Assembly (NCBI RefSeq): GCF_026151205.1
Contig: NC_087076.1
Coordinates: forward strand, 3,557,902-3,621,901
From: Bolinopsis microptera
Taxonomy: Eukaryota; Ctenophora; Tentaculata; Lobata; Bolinopsidae
Direction: 5' to 3'
DNA length: 64,000 bases
Shown piece by piece: positions 24,801 through 34,979 of this stretch. The stretch's first letter is position 1. Every line of letters starts with the position of its first letter. A model generated the notes under the pieces. The model was not told where the DNA came from and made no database searches. It saw only the letters and a list, made by a program, of their open reading frames with translations. Both the position numbers and the translations under genes were made by a program.

Positions 24801-26880
24801 TTTTTTAATTGCCTTTTCACACTGGGTTTGAAATGTTGTGTGTCTGTGATTCGGTGTGGAATCAAATATAGAAGAGGGAGTGGCTGCCCGATTTGGCTGA
24901 TATTTAAAGTTAACTTTGACTTGAAAAGTCAATCTTACAGCACATGTCAGATGTTTCACATGCGCTAGCTTTTATTTATTCGCTTTTTAGACACAAAAAA
25001 CGTCCAGGGTGCTGTTTGAAGTCTAGATTAAGAATAAACTCTAGACCTCGGTGAAATAATTTTTTCCCGATTTGCCGAAAGAACACAATACTTTTGTACC
25101 ATACCATTTTCGGAATAGAGATTATGCAGTATACGACAGCTTGATGCCAGTGTTTACACAGTTAGATAAGTGTCCACGTTATTAATTTACAAGTCGGCTG
25201 GAAGCAGAAGTAGGCAGTAGTTCTGTACGGGACTATGATTTTATGTACGGGCTATGATTTTGAATTTACGGCAGACACTATGTAGCGCGCAACTTACGCA
25301 GCGCGCGAAAATACTTTGTCATAACAGGGTATACCGTAGTTAGCAATCTCTTGTTATTTTTGGAAAATTTCCCATAAATAAATACAAATCCAAGTAATCT
25401 TGATTTGCCCCTCCCCCCATTTTATAGCCAGATTTGAATATGAACCAGTCCCTGGACCCACTAACCAATGCATGATATACGGAGAACATTGCAATGTACT
25501 TATACTCCAAATCTTGTGCATATCTAATGCACAACGTCACTTTATAGGCTTCAAAGAAATGGCGATCCAGTAACCAGTTTTATTCGTTCAGCCCGAAAGT
25601 AACTGTCTTCTGACTTCTAGGAAACGTTAGTTTGACAATTAACTTTTCAGACAACTTGCGGATGGGAGGACAACACCAGTACCAAGTTCCGCCCCATCAA
25701 GGGGGTGGTTACTTCATGTCAATAGACGAAGCTACAGGGACAGATTTAAAGCACCGAGTGAGGCAGTACAGCCCCACTCCCTCCCCTCCCGCCACTCCTC
25801 AGAGCATGTCTTACAATGTAAGTAGTGAGCGATGTGTTGTACTATGTTGTACTATGTGATCTATCACATTGTGTGACAGACTGGGCTAACTGTAGTTAGA
25901 AGTGTTGTAAAATATTCGCCTTCCTTTCATCTATCCGACATCGCTATGTTGCGAACAATTAATTCTTCCAACAGCGACCATCTGATGAAGTAAGTGTCAG
26001 CGAATATCTCCGTTTCCCACAGTTCAGATTCTTTTCTATATCCTTCCTTCGTCCTACACTGTTTCAGCGTGGGCGTAGGACCTGTGGTCCACCAAATATT
26101 TCCTAACCAGACAGACACTATTTCATTCCATCCACCTAACGGCTAATTTCCCCTCAGTTTGGTTCCCCGAACACCAATTACCAGCGAATGACAGCTCAGA
26201 TGCAAGAATTCAACCTTCACTCGCCTACCGGTCAAATACTGCACAGTGGAAACTGTTCGCCACACAGTCGGAGCGGCCAAGCCTCCCCTGATGTGAGTCG
26301 CTATTCCTTTTTTGCAGATATCTGGTGCGTTTTTTACTCTAATGGTGTGTCGATAGCCAATAAATATTCTAGCTAGTGTATTAAAGTTAGTGCTGATGAA
26401 TATGGTGACAGGTGTACGACATTAAGCCCAGTATCGACGACTCGGTAGCAGCACACCAACAATACATAAACTATTACCCGAGCCAGCCTCCCACTCCTCA
26501 TGAGCAGCAGAGTTACAGCAATCCCCCCTCCATACCTAAGATACAGGTAATAATATGCCACTTCATTCTTTTATTAGGACAGCTGTTTTATTATGATTGC
26601 AACTTAATGAACTCCAGTATGGCAGTTGATTTTGAGAATATATGTTAAGAATGAGATGAATATAATGTAGAAGCTGACTGTGCTCCCACAGGTACAAGCA
26701 CCAGAGGAAGCCATGTCGCCGCAGTACTACCCTCCAGACGACGAGATGAGCGGTGCGGGCATGGACCTCAACGAGTACTTCGTGAACTTCGAGCACGACT
26801 CAATTCTCCAGGGGGAGGACGTCCAGGGCTCTCTGGACATGTATCCTAGCACTAGCTACCAAAACTATCCCTACTCCTGA
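9869..26880 (+). CDS. CRTC: CREB-regulated transcription coactivator (CRTC/TORC)
   Basis: Coactivator that binds the CREB bZIP through its N-terminus and moves to the nucleus when dephosphorylated. Twelve exons: 9869-9988, 10345-10410, 10784-10838, 13191-13219, 13558-13589, 14268-14361, 14715-14748, 25621-25817, 25975-25989, 26158-26292, 26412-26546, 26692-26880. All are GT-AG and all phases join, giving about 366 residues, shorter than vertebrate CRTCs (about 600). The N-terminus NPRKFEEKIALNKQKQAEQ matches the conserved CREB-binding helix. LPRPKSALSV, in a 32-nt exon, resembles a SIK/AMPK 14-3-3 site (L-x-R-x-x-S-x-x-x-hydrophobic). Pro-directed stretches (SPTPSPPATP, PSQPPTPHEQ) follow, and the acidic tail MDLNEYFVNFEHDS fits the transactivation domain. 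The start was chosen by family homology; the frame stays open further upstream. Residues outside the N-terminus are weakly conserved. Confidence 0.93.
10839..13190 (+). other. CRTC intron 3, no other feature seen
   Basis: 2.35 kb of AT-rich intron between the 55-nt and 29-nt exons. I found no coding sequence, no inverted-end element and no tandem repeat in it. The shorter CRTC introns to 14714 are likewise plain. Confidence 0.6.
14855..18269. mobile_element. pogo/Tigger-like element with about 600-bp inverted ends, 3.4 kb
   Basis: Both ends read CAGTCAAATCCGTC, then GTCGGACAAAATTCGCAACA, and are flanked by TA (14853-14854, 18270-18271). The short CAGT start and the 'cell-like' GCGATTTTAACGGGATAT sequence resemble Tigger/mariner ends. 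The arms run roughly 14855-15475 and 17670-18269 and are similar but clearly diverged, with indels (the left arm carries an extra ATTTGAGCC). The middle holds a LINE remnant instead of a transposase. Identical small open frames in both arms are only the inverted repeat read twice. The element lies in the 10.9-kb CRTC intron. Confidence 0.75.
15767..17258 (+). pseudogene. Degenerate LINE (CR1/jockey-like) remnant: endonuclease joined to RT C-terminus
   Basis: A non-LTR retrotransposon ORF2 with its reverse-transcriptase core deleted. 15767-16606 encodes an apurinic-type endonuclease: TETHL (catalytic Glu), GIYRPPSAP, GDFNLPFINW and SDHDIV are its usual motifs. It is broken by a TGA at 15926-15928. 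From 16612 the sequence jumps to the post-RT region (YVRSHLEYCCPLWSPH, KLEAVQRSFTAKI, SLQRRRERY), so the FADD-containing core is missing. A frameshift near 16975 moves the end (YNVVPPSI to the stop at 17224) into another frame. The 3' end closes with short AGTAAGTAAGTAA repeats, as in many LINEs. It cannot be functional. Confidence 0.9.
18270..20440. other. CRTC intron 7, plain stretch
   Basis: AT-rich intron. I see only short low-complexity tracts (TATATA runs near 19290-19400) and two CACGTG-containing sites near 18780-18810. No gene or element is supported. Confidence 0.55.
20450..21005. repeat. 14-bp minisatellite (CCTCCCCTACACAA)n
   Basis: About 39 units, mostly exact, with variants such as ACGTCC for ACCTCC and occasional inserted CTACACA pieces. 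Three units make 42 bases, so long stop-free frames arise in every forward phase (TSPTQPPLHNLPY-type reading); they are by-products of the repeat, not a gene. It lies in the CRTC 10.9-kb intron. Confidence 0.97.
21242..22674. repeat. 26-bp minisatellite, about 55 copies
   Basis: The unit is TGCGTTACAACGATACAGTG followed by CTAACA. Central copies are almost identical; edge copies carry AATATG or TTACATG variants and one 5-bp insertion (CAGTG near 22112). The homogeneous middle with variant edges is what unequal exchange produces. It lies in the CRTC 10.9-kb intron. Confidence 0.98.
22675..25620. other. CRTC intron 7, right part
   Basis: Mostly plain AT-rich intron. A 35-bp direct duplication at 23686-23755 (TTACAGCCCACTTTATAGTC then TCTATACTGACCTAC) is the only repeat that I can support. 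No gene is seen on either strand before the CRTC exon at 25621. Confidence 0.6.
23686..23755. repeat. 35-bp direct tandem duplication
   Basis: Two adjacent copies of a segment containing CCCACTTTATAGTCTCTATA followed by CTGACCTAC. Further degenerate 'TATAGTC' pieces follow to about 23800, suggesting an older, wider array. Confidence 0.8.
25975..25989 (+). CDS. CRTC: Predicted 15-nt micro-exon of CRTC
   Basis: CGACCATCTGATGAA (Arg-Pro-Ser-Asp-Glu) follows a good acceptor (attcttccaacag) and precedes a strong donor (gtaagt). It is five whole codons between two phase-0 exons, so including or skipping it keeps the frame. No transcript is available to confirm use. Confidence 0.55.
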
Positions 26881-27304
26881 TAATCGGTCCTCGGTCTACT
26901 CGGGCAGGTCCACTCCCTACATATATATAAAATATATGCGTTAATATGGTCAATGTGTGTAGGTAGGATAGATATAGATATCATATCATATAGAAACATC
27001 CCGTGAAACAGTATTGGTTCAGGGTCAGGGTCTCCGTGATATGTATATATTAATTATATATATATACTACCTTAAACACGGGTTCAAAATAGAAGTCACG
27101 ATGAAAATTTTAAAATGCTTTTTGATTGGACAATTGGTTTGATTCGGGGCTTCTGATTGGCCGATTACACGCCTGCTCGGGGCTGCTATTTTGAAACCCA
27201 CGCATAAACCCTTCATTCCCCTGATTTGATGTTTTATAACTTACGATTCAAAATATTCATATACTCTGCCTTATTATGTTCGTTTATCTAAAAGTGAGGG
27301 AGCT

Positions 27305-27310
27305 AATAAA
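27305..27310 (+). promoter_or_regulatory. Probable polyadenylation signal of CRTC
   Basis: AATAAA about 425 bases after the CRTC stop, in context GCTAATAAAAGG. The stretch before it holds TA-rich simple sequence and no coding signal. Confidence 0.5.
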
Positions 27311-28951
27311 AGGTTTAACTTATGAGATCAGATGTGTTAGCAGTATGTAATGACATTCCACGCGTATTATAATTGTACATACACGCATTTTTGTTGGGTA
27401 GTTTGTGAAGCTGAGGTCTGTCAAGAATATGACAGATATTTCGCGGTTTTTTTACCGCTTGTCTGGATATCCTGAAAGCTATGTGATAGTCGTCCTTTGA
27501 TGCTTCAAAGGAATTCTTAATTTTTCTAAAGAAGATTGATTTTAAGAAACCGGTGGGTACCCTCCACTAAACGCATTTGCAAGAATTAGCAGGGAAATTT
27601 TAATTTTGCATATGCATACGTTGTGAAGCTTGGTTTTGCGAAGCCTTTAATATTTTGATGTCAAAAGGTTGATTTTGAAGTGTGTTACTTACCAAATGAG
27701 AATTTGCTCTATTTGAGATTTCATATTCTTGTGAGCTGCCGGACAATTTAGTTATTCTGTTTTCTATCGATAGAATTTGAAGCAAATCCCGACCAAAGTA
27801 AGGTCCGGCAAGGTATCAAACATTAAAAGTATGTTCGATAGGTTCAAAGATTTACAGTAAATCGCACCAATTAATAAAATTAGTTTTATTAATTAGTAAA
27901 ATTAATTATCGACTTGAACCTATCTTTTAGTGGACTAACTCGTAATATTTTTGTACTGTAAGCAACTTCTACCGCATGTTTTAACTATCGTAGGATGTAC
28001 GCAAGTTGGTCGAATGAACAAGTTTTTAGGCCGAGTTTTATAATATTGACTGTATAGTGCTGCATATGGCGAAGGAAAGCTCACACGTGTTAAATACGTG
28101 GCTCGGATATTAGCCAGATTTGTTATCAAGGCTATTGACCGTGTTGTGACCCGTGATATTCTGCCAAAATAAGCTCACTTTGTGACCCCCTTCAATTTTC
28201 TTTGTTGGGCGATCAGATTTGCCCTACTATTCGGTTGGGCTCCTTTGTCAAATTTATCAATCCAAATCGCCTGCCGTACAGTGTTTGAAAATTGATTAAA
28301 ACATCAACAAGTTTATTCTTGGCGGCGCTTTAAAAATTTTAGACGCTTCCATGACACGATTTAATTAAAATAGCTATTTTTGGTTAAATCACGGTCACAA
28401 ATTACTGCATTTTCGATAATTATGTCGGCTGAAAAGATAAACGTTTTTCCGTAATTTAGCGTATGAATACTTAAAATTAAGTTAAATTATTGTAGCCTCA
28501 AAGAGTCCAGCCAACTTATCAACTATTTTGTACCAACTTCTAACTCCGACCCCTTTATAATGGTTGATCATTGTGGGTATGCAATTGTTTGATCATTGTA
28601 CCACAAAAATCTACAAAAACTCTCACCGTATCTTCGTATATTAAAAAACAGTAATATAATTTAAACGGTGTTTCCATCTCAGCTCATTGACTGTTGAGTG
28701 TTGATCCGTAGATTGCTGATTAAATATAACATTGACCATATCAATGATCAAATCTTTGCTTGTTACACATTTTAATGTTATTAAAATATATCAGTAGCAA
28801 GTTGGTTGGACCGACTTTGATTAAATCCGGTATTTATCCTGTAGTAGTGGAGGAATGTGTAACTAAATGTTTATTTTCTTATAATACAATTCTTTTACCC
28901 TTATCATGCGTTATTTCTGCTGAAATCGAGAAAAAACAAGAAAATATTACC
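27311..28951. other. Gene-free AT-rich stretch
   Basis: No supported gene. There is one small inverted pair, GATAGGTTCAAAG near 27828 and CTTGAACCTATC near 27913, around an AT-rich TTAATTA-type centre. Short open frames here show no domain or splice support. Confidence 0.5.
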
Positions 28952-29035
28952 TAGCTTGTTAGTTTATTGCTCGCTTCTCTCTGTTCAGGAAGCTTGAAAA
29001 GAGCGCCGCGCACAGGGACTGGCGTTCCAGGTAAA
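28952..29035 (+). repeat. Dispersed repeat, copy 1 of a pair
   Basis: Shares with 31348-31450 the ordered pieces TATTGCTCGCT, GCTTGAA, AAAGAGCGCC or AAAAGCGCC, GGCGT(T/G)CCAGGTAAAA. The copies are diverged, but order and spacing are kept. Confidence 0.6.
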
Positions 29036-29076
29036 AAATCCTGAATACGGTGCACGCACTGGCTGTTGATTACGTG

Positions 29077-29175
29077 ACCATTGTTAATGATCTGGCCCGG
29101 CGCGCGCTACTTCGTAGCACGTGCCATCGAGGAAAAAACTTCGAAGAAATTTAGACGAGTAACATCCGTCAATTG
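29077..29175 (-). repeat. GC-rich dispersed repeat, copy 2
   Basis: Reverse complement of the repeat at 3203-3330, containing CCCGGCGCGCGCTACTTCGT and AAATTTAGACGAGTAACATC. It is shorter than copy 1 by part of the duplicated central segment. Confidence 0.75.
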
Positions 29176-29603
29176 ATTACGTAATCAACATTTTCTTTTT
29201 TACCCTCTAGAATTATAACAATTTGACAATATTTTAATTCAAATTCCACTCAATTTAACTCTGATATTGATAAAATTTAGCATTTAGGAACAAGGAACGG
29301 GTCGGGTATGCGGCTGCTATAAACTATTTGATCCACGATGTCAACCATTCGTAGCTCGGCGAGGCCCAGTGGTGCATCTCTCCGATCTACCGAAGTGGTT
29401 GCGAGTAGATGCGCGGCGCGGCCCAGTTAGTAGTGCATCGCGCTACAAATAAACTATGTGGTAAAGTCAAAAGTAAGTAGTTGGGAAGGTGCTTGGCCGG
29501 CCGATATCATAACAATGATTTTGGCTCGTAATGATCAGGGTATAAGTATGTAGCATGAAACGTAGAGACAGGGAAAAAAGTCGGAGGGGGGGGGGGGGTA
29601 ATA

Positions 29604-30556
29604 CAGGGTGTACCATAGAAAGTGTGACTTATTTGAGAAATGATACAAAATATTATGAAGGAGCAGTTGCTAAAAACTCTTCATCACATTGTGTCACTAG
29701 GTGTCGAATTTATGCATTCCAAATTTCAAGTCCCCATCAATTTTTGATTTCTCACAAATTGCTATTTTGTTATGATGCTAATTTAGGAACTTAAGCTTGC
29801 TGTAATTTAGGGGTCTCAAGAAAAAAATGTTCGAAATCAATATTTTAGCTATTTTTGACAGTAAAGGCAAAAGGGTAATGTCTATCATTTGCTTTTGTTC
29901 CTATCAAAAAATTTTGTTCCTAGCCGAAGTTATCGCTGGTCAAAGGTCAGCGCTCATAAGTAATTGTATTGTGCGAGCGATTTTCTATCACGCGTAGTGA
30001 AAATCGAGTTTATCTGGCGTAGTGAAAATCGAGTCTAAAAATATTTTTTTTACATACGTTGCATGCCACTTTTCGCGCGCGAAACATGTTGTAGGTTTAC
30101 AACCTACCAGGCCGACGCGCGCCGAGTTGGACTCGTCGACGGTCCTGTATATATGGAACAGATATTTTACAAGTATCACCCGTTAAGAAACATGTATCAA
30201 ATATTTTTTCTCCGACTGTTTTTGATTAATCACCCTGAAACTTTCAAAATATGTGTTAGGGATCATTTAGAAGAGATTGTCCAGGCAGAATTTTGAGGAA
30301 GGTCTTTAAAACGTTTTTATTATATTTTGAAAATCTTGGACCTCAGCCATGAATAATGTCAATTTCAGACTCAAATATTTAATTTTTGGGAAGGGTGGCT
30401 TTTTTTGGAAGGTGCTTCACTATTAACCATATTTTTTATTATTGTTATTAATTCAACTATATTTCTGACAAAATTTAGTTAAAAATAACCGTGAAGTTTA
30501 ATTCTGTCAAAAACTATCAAAGTGGAAAAAAGTCACACTTTATACGGTACACCCTG
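29604..30556. mobile_element. TA-flanked non-autonomous element, 953 bp
   Basis: Inverted ends start CAGGGTGTACC and continue to AAAGTGTGACTT, about 28 bases with three mismatches, flanked by TA on both sides, as in Tc1/mariner relatives. No transposase. A copy of the GTAGGTTTACAACCTAC repeat (30091-30186) is nested inside, so that repeat inserted later or was carried along. A run of 13 G (29586-29598) lies just outside the left end. Confidence 0.75.
30091..30186 (+). repeat. GTAGGTTTACAACCTAC repeat, copy 1
   Basis: About 95 bp, opening with the near-palindrome GTAGGTTTACAACCTAC, then CGCGCCGAGTTGGACTCGTC, GATATTTTACAAGTATCACC and ending CGTTAA. Confidence 0.85.
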
Positions 30557-30676
30557 TAGTTGATTCACGATGTCAATCCTTCGCATCTCGCCGATCTGCA
30601 TACGGTTGCATGTGGTTGCGAGAAGCATTATTGGATGCGCGCGCGCGACCCAGTAGTGCATCGCGCTACAAACCCT

Positions 30677-30767
30677 GTAGGTTTACAAACTACCAGGACG
30701 CGCGCCGAGTTGGACTCGTCGACGGTCCAATATATGGAACAGATATTTTACGAGTATCACCCGTTAA
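30677..30767 (+). repeat. GTAGGTTTACAACCTAC repeat, copy 2
   Basis: Same order of pieces as the 30091 copy; closest to the copy at 57142. It has one change in the opening palindrome (AAACTAC) and ends at CGTTAA followed by a G-run. Confidence 0.85.
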
Positions 30768-31168
30768 GGGGGGGGGGTCAGGCCATGATTACGTAATTTT
30801 GCTGTCAGGAGAGGGAGGGGGGTCTTGATTATGGTTGATTACGAAGGGGGTAAAAATTGCTAACATATTTATTAGTGATTACGTTAAATATGACAAAAAC
30901 CCACTTAAAATTTAAATCATTACAATTGTAATAGTGAATAGATTATATTAAGAAGAACTACCAGTACCCGAAGGCAGCTGTAAGTGTACTCGGCAATAAA
31001 GATTCAATAAACATCGGCTAATTGGACACTAACTACCACCCTTATTCCGAAATACTAGGTTCGCGACCCTAAATTGCTCGCCCAGGCCAAGTTTTAAGAA
31101 AATTCTTATGTGAAAAGGCCCTAATATGTAATATCAATATGTAATAGTCGCATGGTCGTGTCATGCAA

Positions 31169-31215
31169 TTGGTTGCTCTAACCAGAGCCCTCTCGCTTGC
31201 AGTAGCGCGCGATCC
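31169..31215 (-). repeat. GC-rich repeat with TCTGG-TAGAGCAA core, copy 1
   Basis: Read on the minus strand: GCGCGCTACTGCAAGCGAGA then GGGCTCTGGTTAGAGCAACC. The second copy is at 32046-32098 on +. The TCTGGTTAGAGC segment superficially resembles a tRNA D-arm, but no complete tRNA fold or B-box was found. Confidence 0.6.
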
Positions 31216-31347
31216 TACTTGTGAAACAAGCGCGTCACGCAGTACGCGTAGGCACATGGCTATGTGAATGCAATTGGCAATGTGTAATATATAATTAAGT
31301 GTATGTTAATATGTAAAGAGGTGCTTACCTAGCCACTAGCATTACTT

Positions 31348-31450
31348 TACTTGCTAGTCTATTGCTCGCTATACGAGAATTGCTTGAATATTGAAAAAAG
31401 CGCCTGATCAGCGCTGCGCATTACACATTTAAGGATTGGCGTGCCAGGTA
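31348..31450 (+). repeat. Dispersed repeat, copy 2 of a pair
   Basis: The partner is at 28952-29035. It starts CTATTGCTCGCTATACGAGA and ends GGCGTGCCAGGTAAAATGTA; the centre is longer than in the partner. Confidence 0.6.
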
Positions 31451-31504
31451 AAATGTAAAATTAAATAGGGAGCAAAGAAATTTTTTGATGTTAACAAATT
31501 TCAT

Positions 31505-31609
31505 GTAAGTTTATAACCTACCAAGACGGGCGCTGAGTTCAAAGTTGGACTGATCGTCGATGATCGGCCTGATATTTGAAACAAATATTTGACGAGTATC
31601 ACCCGTTAA
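31505..31609 (+). repeat. GTAGGTTTACAACCTAC repeat, copy 3 (diverged)
   Basis: Opens GTAAGTTTATAACCTACC and ends GAGTATCACCCGTTAA. It carries insertions in the middle relative to the other copies. Confidence 0.75.
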
Positions 31610-31880
31610 CTTAATTGACGATGTCAATTCTTCGCAGCTCGGCGAGGCCCAGTACACAGTACATGGTATATTCACCTAACCATGTGCTTTCGCGCGCGCT
31701 TGATTCACAAGTCAAGAAAACAGAAAACAGAAAAGCACCTATCCACGAACCCCGATTGGAAGGTTCGTGCGCGCGCGCAGTGCTGACAACAGCGTCTATG
31801 TAGCGCAGGTAGTCTTGGTACTTCTCCCTCCAGTATATGCAGTAACCACTTTTCAGGTTTCTATAGTGCATAGTGACATT

Positions 31881-31948
31881 ACCTGGGGACCCCAGGCTAT
31901 TATGTTCATAAAGATTTGGCGGAATGACAGGCTGAGCGCGGCCCAGTA
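31881..31948 (+). repeat. CCTGGGG-palindrome repeat family, copy 2
   Basis: ACCTGGGGACCCCAGGCTAT, then a shortened middle, then GGCGGAATGACAGGCTGAGC and GCGGCCCAGTA. About 15 bases are deleted compared with the copy at 62948. Confidence 0.8.
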
Positions 31949-32045
31949 GATAGTGACAGTGTATAGGGGTTAATTAGGTATAAACTACATGACAGTACAG
32001 CTGTACTTACACCTACATTCACAAGCATGCAAGCTCACCTGGTCC

Positions 32046-32098
32046 AATAGGCGGGCGCGCGCTACTGCAAGCGCTAGGGCTCTGGATAGAGCAATACA
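32046..32098 (+). repeat. GC-rich repeat with TCTGG-TAGAGCAA core, copy 2
   Basis: GCGCGCGCTACTGCAAGCGC then TAGGGCTCTGGATAGAGCAA. It is a plus-strand counterpart of 31169-31215. Confidence 0.6.
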
Positions 32099-32695
32099 TG
32101 GTACATGACAGTAGCGCATTTCACCGATCTATATGGTTGTTGTCAACCCGCCGCGCACGAGTGTCAAGTGTGCGGCTCCCCCTGTATTGTGAAACGACCG
32201 TGGGGGTTACGACGTGATACAATGTGGTTGCGAGAAGCACAATTGAGTGCGCGGCCCAGTAACGCATATCATCACGCTATGCGCTACAATTAACCGTTAA
32301 CGCGCAATTAAACTTTTATTCTTACTTCGCATCTGTTAATTCGCAGAGCAACGATCTGGAAGGGTGACATCGTCAATCAAATAATTATTATTCACTGTGC
32401 AGCACTGTTAACTCAGCTTTTATCAGAATCGTTAATTTAACGCCGCGCACTCGCGCGTCGTCCTCCGGCCGCATGAAAATTGATTCCACGATAGAAATCG
32501 AGCACCAATTGTTATTGGTTCCGTCAATGATGCACATGATGCTGTAAAGACTATTTATAGCTGGACAATTTAAAATGCTTAGATTGCTTTTGAATTCATG
32601 CAGTTTTGTGCAATAACATGATGACGATGAAAATATTAAAATAACTGCAAACTGGCTAAGCATCGTAGGTTTCAACGAATATGACACGGCCGATG

Positions 32696-32775
32696 TTACT
32701 GGGCCGCGCTCAGCCTGTCATTCCGCCTAATCTCTATTCGTTGTTTACCAACATTAAAGCCTGGGGTCCTCAGGT
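32696..32775 (-). repeat. CCTGGGG-palindrome repeat family, copy 3
   Basis: Opposite orientation to the other copies: TTACTGGGCCGCGCTCAGCC at its left and CCTGGGGTCCTCAGGT at its right. One base of the palindrome is changed (CCTCAGG). Confidence 0.8.
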
Positions 32776-32828
32776 AACACGGATGATGATGAAATGGGTG
32801 CGGTGAACAAAAAAGCTAAGCCGTTATT

Positions 32829-32934
32829 GTAGGTTTATAACCTACCAGGATGCGCGCCGAGTTTGACTCGTCGACGGTCCCAGGTCCGGGAACAAAATAT
32901 TCGGAACAAATATTTTACGAGTATCACCCGTTAA
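32829..32934 (+). repeat. GTAGGTTTACAACCTAC repeat, copy 4
   Basis: Opens GTAGGTTTATAACCTACC, has GTTTGACTCGTCGACGGTCC and ends TACGAGTATCACCCGTTAA, with a small internal insertion after GGTCC. Confidence 0.8.
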
Positions 32935-33392
32935 TGGTCAAATAATTTAACGATCCAAAAATTACAAAAATGAAATATTGAGCCTTCTAACGAACGGAAA
33001 AAAGAAGACAAATATCACATAGACACTGTACTGATATGAGAGGGAACAACATCCCAAACTAGGAACATTTTGCGTGCAGCGAGAAATTTAGTGTGCGTGA
33101 TATCTCTATTTATGTGTAAGCTAGAAATTCCGTTCTTTGATCATATTAGAGTATACAAGGCCTAGGTTAACGTAATATGCACAAAAATATTTGCCAAAAG
33201 TGAAAAACTCATTTACGTCATTTTACGTCATTCTTTTACGTCATCTATTTAAAAACACTTACCACTGTTAATACTAATTAGCATTTACGATGTTGTTCTA
33301 CCAATTTTCCGTAATTTCTTAATCTTATTGCATACATTCTTTCATGAATTCATGTACCGTAGACTCTATAAGAAAAAAAAAGAAAGAAAAAA

Positions 33393-33506
33393 GGGGGGAC
33401 CCCAACCCATGTAGCTGAGACACCTCACAGCAAGTAGACCAAAGTGGCTCTTGCTTGTGAAAGGTGCGTCAACTACCCGCCGAAGCAGTGGGTTGGGAGT
33501 CCCCCC
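33393..33506. repeat. 114-nt near-complete hairpin
   Basis: The outer stem is GGGGGGACCCCAACCCA against TGGGTTGGGAGTCCCCCC, 17 pairs with one bulge. It continues with GTAG-TGA-CACCT-CACA pairing and closes with GCAAG/CTTGC around a loop of about 15 bases. It could be a miniature inverted-repeat transposon or a structured RNA; no target duplication is evident. It is preceded by an A/G-rich tract (33370-33392). Confidence 0.7.
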
Positions 33507-34860
33507 TGGGATCATTTCGTCCGTAAAATTATATTTTTTTTTATTTGAAAATTCAATTAATTATTATATATATATAAATCAAGCGTTACATTTCAGCCAT
33601 GCAAAATTACAATGACATATTTTGATATACTAATTGATAAATGGAACTGCAATATAAGTTGCTTAATGTTTGGCCGGATGACAACTAACTAAAAGAGAAA
33701 AATAAACTTGATTACATAATAATTAATTCGGCTGAACCAACACATAGCAAGAGCCACATTAACGTTGGGGCACATACAACATAGAATAGTACAAATATCT
33801 TGAAATTTACATAAACAAATCTAGGAGACCTCAAAGCTCGTCTGATGTTTGATAGTTGCCAAATTCCGGTAATAAATTAAGACTTAATTTGAGTTTACTG
33901 CACGCGCGATGAATAATTTGTGTTTAAAGAGATCTGCGGCGCGATATCAGGTTAACCAATGAAATCGCAGCGTTTTCGTCACGTGACAGTCGACTGTAGA
34001 GTGATTAATTATCATTCACTACAATGAGCATTTTATTAACAATAAATAGAAGAGATCAAAAACTTTAAATTCCCACAGACTAATTTTAAATACCCACATA
34101 ACAAATTATACCCGCTATTAAACGTTATAAAACCTCAATAATTTAGTATAAAATTAAAGATCTTAACAACTACTACACTTCAAAATACTTGAATAGAACA
34201 TAATATTTGACTTTACCAGTCGATCACTTGATGTTTCAAAATGAAACTGAGGTTGAAGATGCAGTTACCAAAGAGTACTGGTTCTCAATGTTTACTGAAA
34301 CAAACTGTTTCCAAAATATCTATTTAAATCAGCCTACTATATTTGCTTCTCTGTGAACTAAACAGCTCAAATAGAAAAGCTATTGCCATGAGATTACAAC
34401 AATATCAATAATAGTGCAATAACATACTGTGTTAAATGTAAATTTGTCAACAATGGAACAATAATATTATCAGTAATTACGCATGATCTCAATCAACAGT
34501 TTGTATAAGCTTCATGACAAGTAGGGCTGTAAATCTGCAATTTAGCCAAGTTGACTACAAATTCAGCATCTTGAAGGAGGGAAAAAAGCTCCTTGATGAT
34601 ATTTTGAGGTTATACAGGGATGGCCTTTTATTTTTAAACATCATAATAAATGTCACCTAGTAGTAAGATAGTAGTAAGAAGTAAGATATAGTAAGGGATA
34701 TATCAAACTTCTTAAACTTTCACTTACTGGTGACAAAATAGGCCACAAAAGTTCTATTGTGTCGATCTTGGCCGATTAGGGCAAATTGTCCACCCCATTT
34801 ATATTGCTGTCTTTGATATTTATTATCAATGGTTATTGTTACTATCCTACAGTACTACTA
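33507..34860. other. Gene-free AT-rich stretch
   Basis: No coding or inverted-end feature that I can support. It includes short TA-rich tracts near 33560 and a near-CACGTGAC site at 33979. Confidence 0.5.
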
Positions 34861-34979
34861 ACTGTTTTTTTGTAGTACATGCCCTGCTTCCTTCCATTCC
34901 TAAACTACCTTACAAGCTCTTCCTCTTTTACACCCTTTTCAATCACTTCATTTCACTCATTCACTTCATATCTTATTAC

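Larger units (their letters stand above)
29310..32300. repeat. Mosaic of GC-rich dispersed repeats
   Basis: An AT-rich background is interrupted by GC-rich pieces that recur in varying order: GATGTCAA-CTTCGCA/GTAGCTCG (29338, 30570, 31620), TGGTTGCGAGAAGCA (30613, 32225; variant 29398), GCGCGGCCCAGTA (29414, 30640, 31937, 32251) and GCATCGCGCTAC (29436, 30657; variant 32268). It reads as several generations of one short interspersed family, with later insertions between pieces. No protein-coding gene is supported here. Confidence 0.65.

Noticed and set aside
29586-29598. G-run as an element end like those at 6396 and 54153
   Set aside because: There is no partner C-run or matching inverted end; the adjacent TA-flanked element starts at 29604 with its own termini.
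31169-32098. tRNA genes or tRNA-derived SINE
   Set aside because: Only a D-arm-like TCTGG-TAGAGC segment is present; I found no T-arm, anticodon arm or full cloverleaf.
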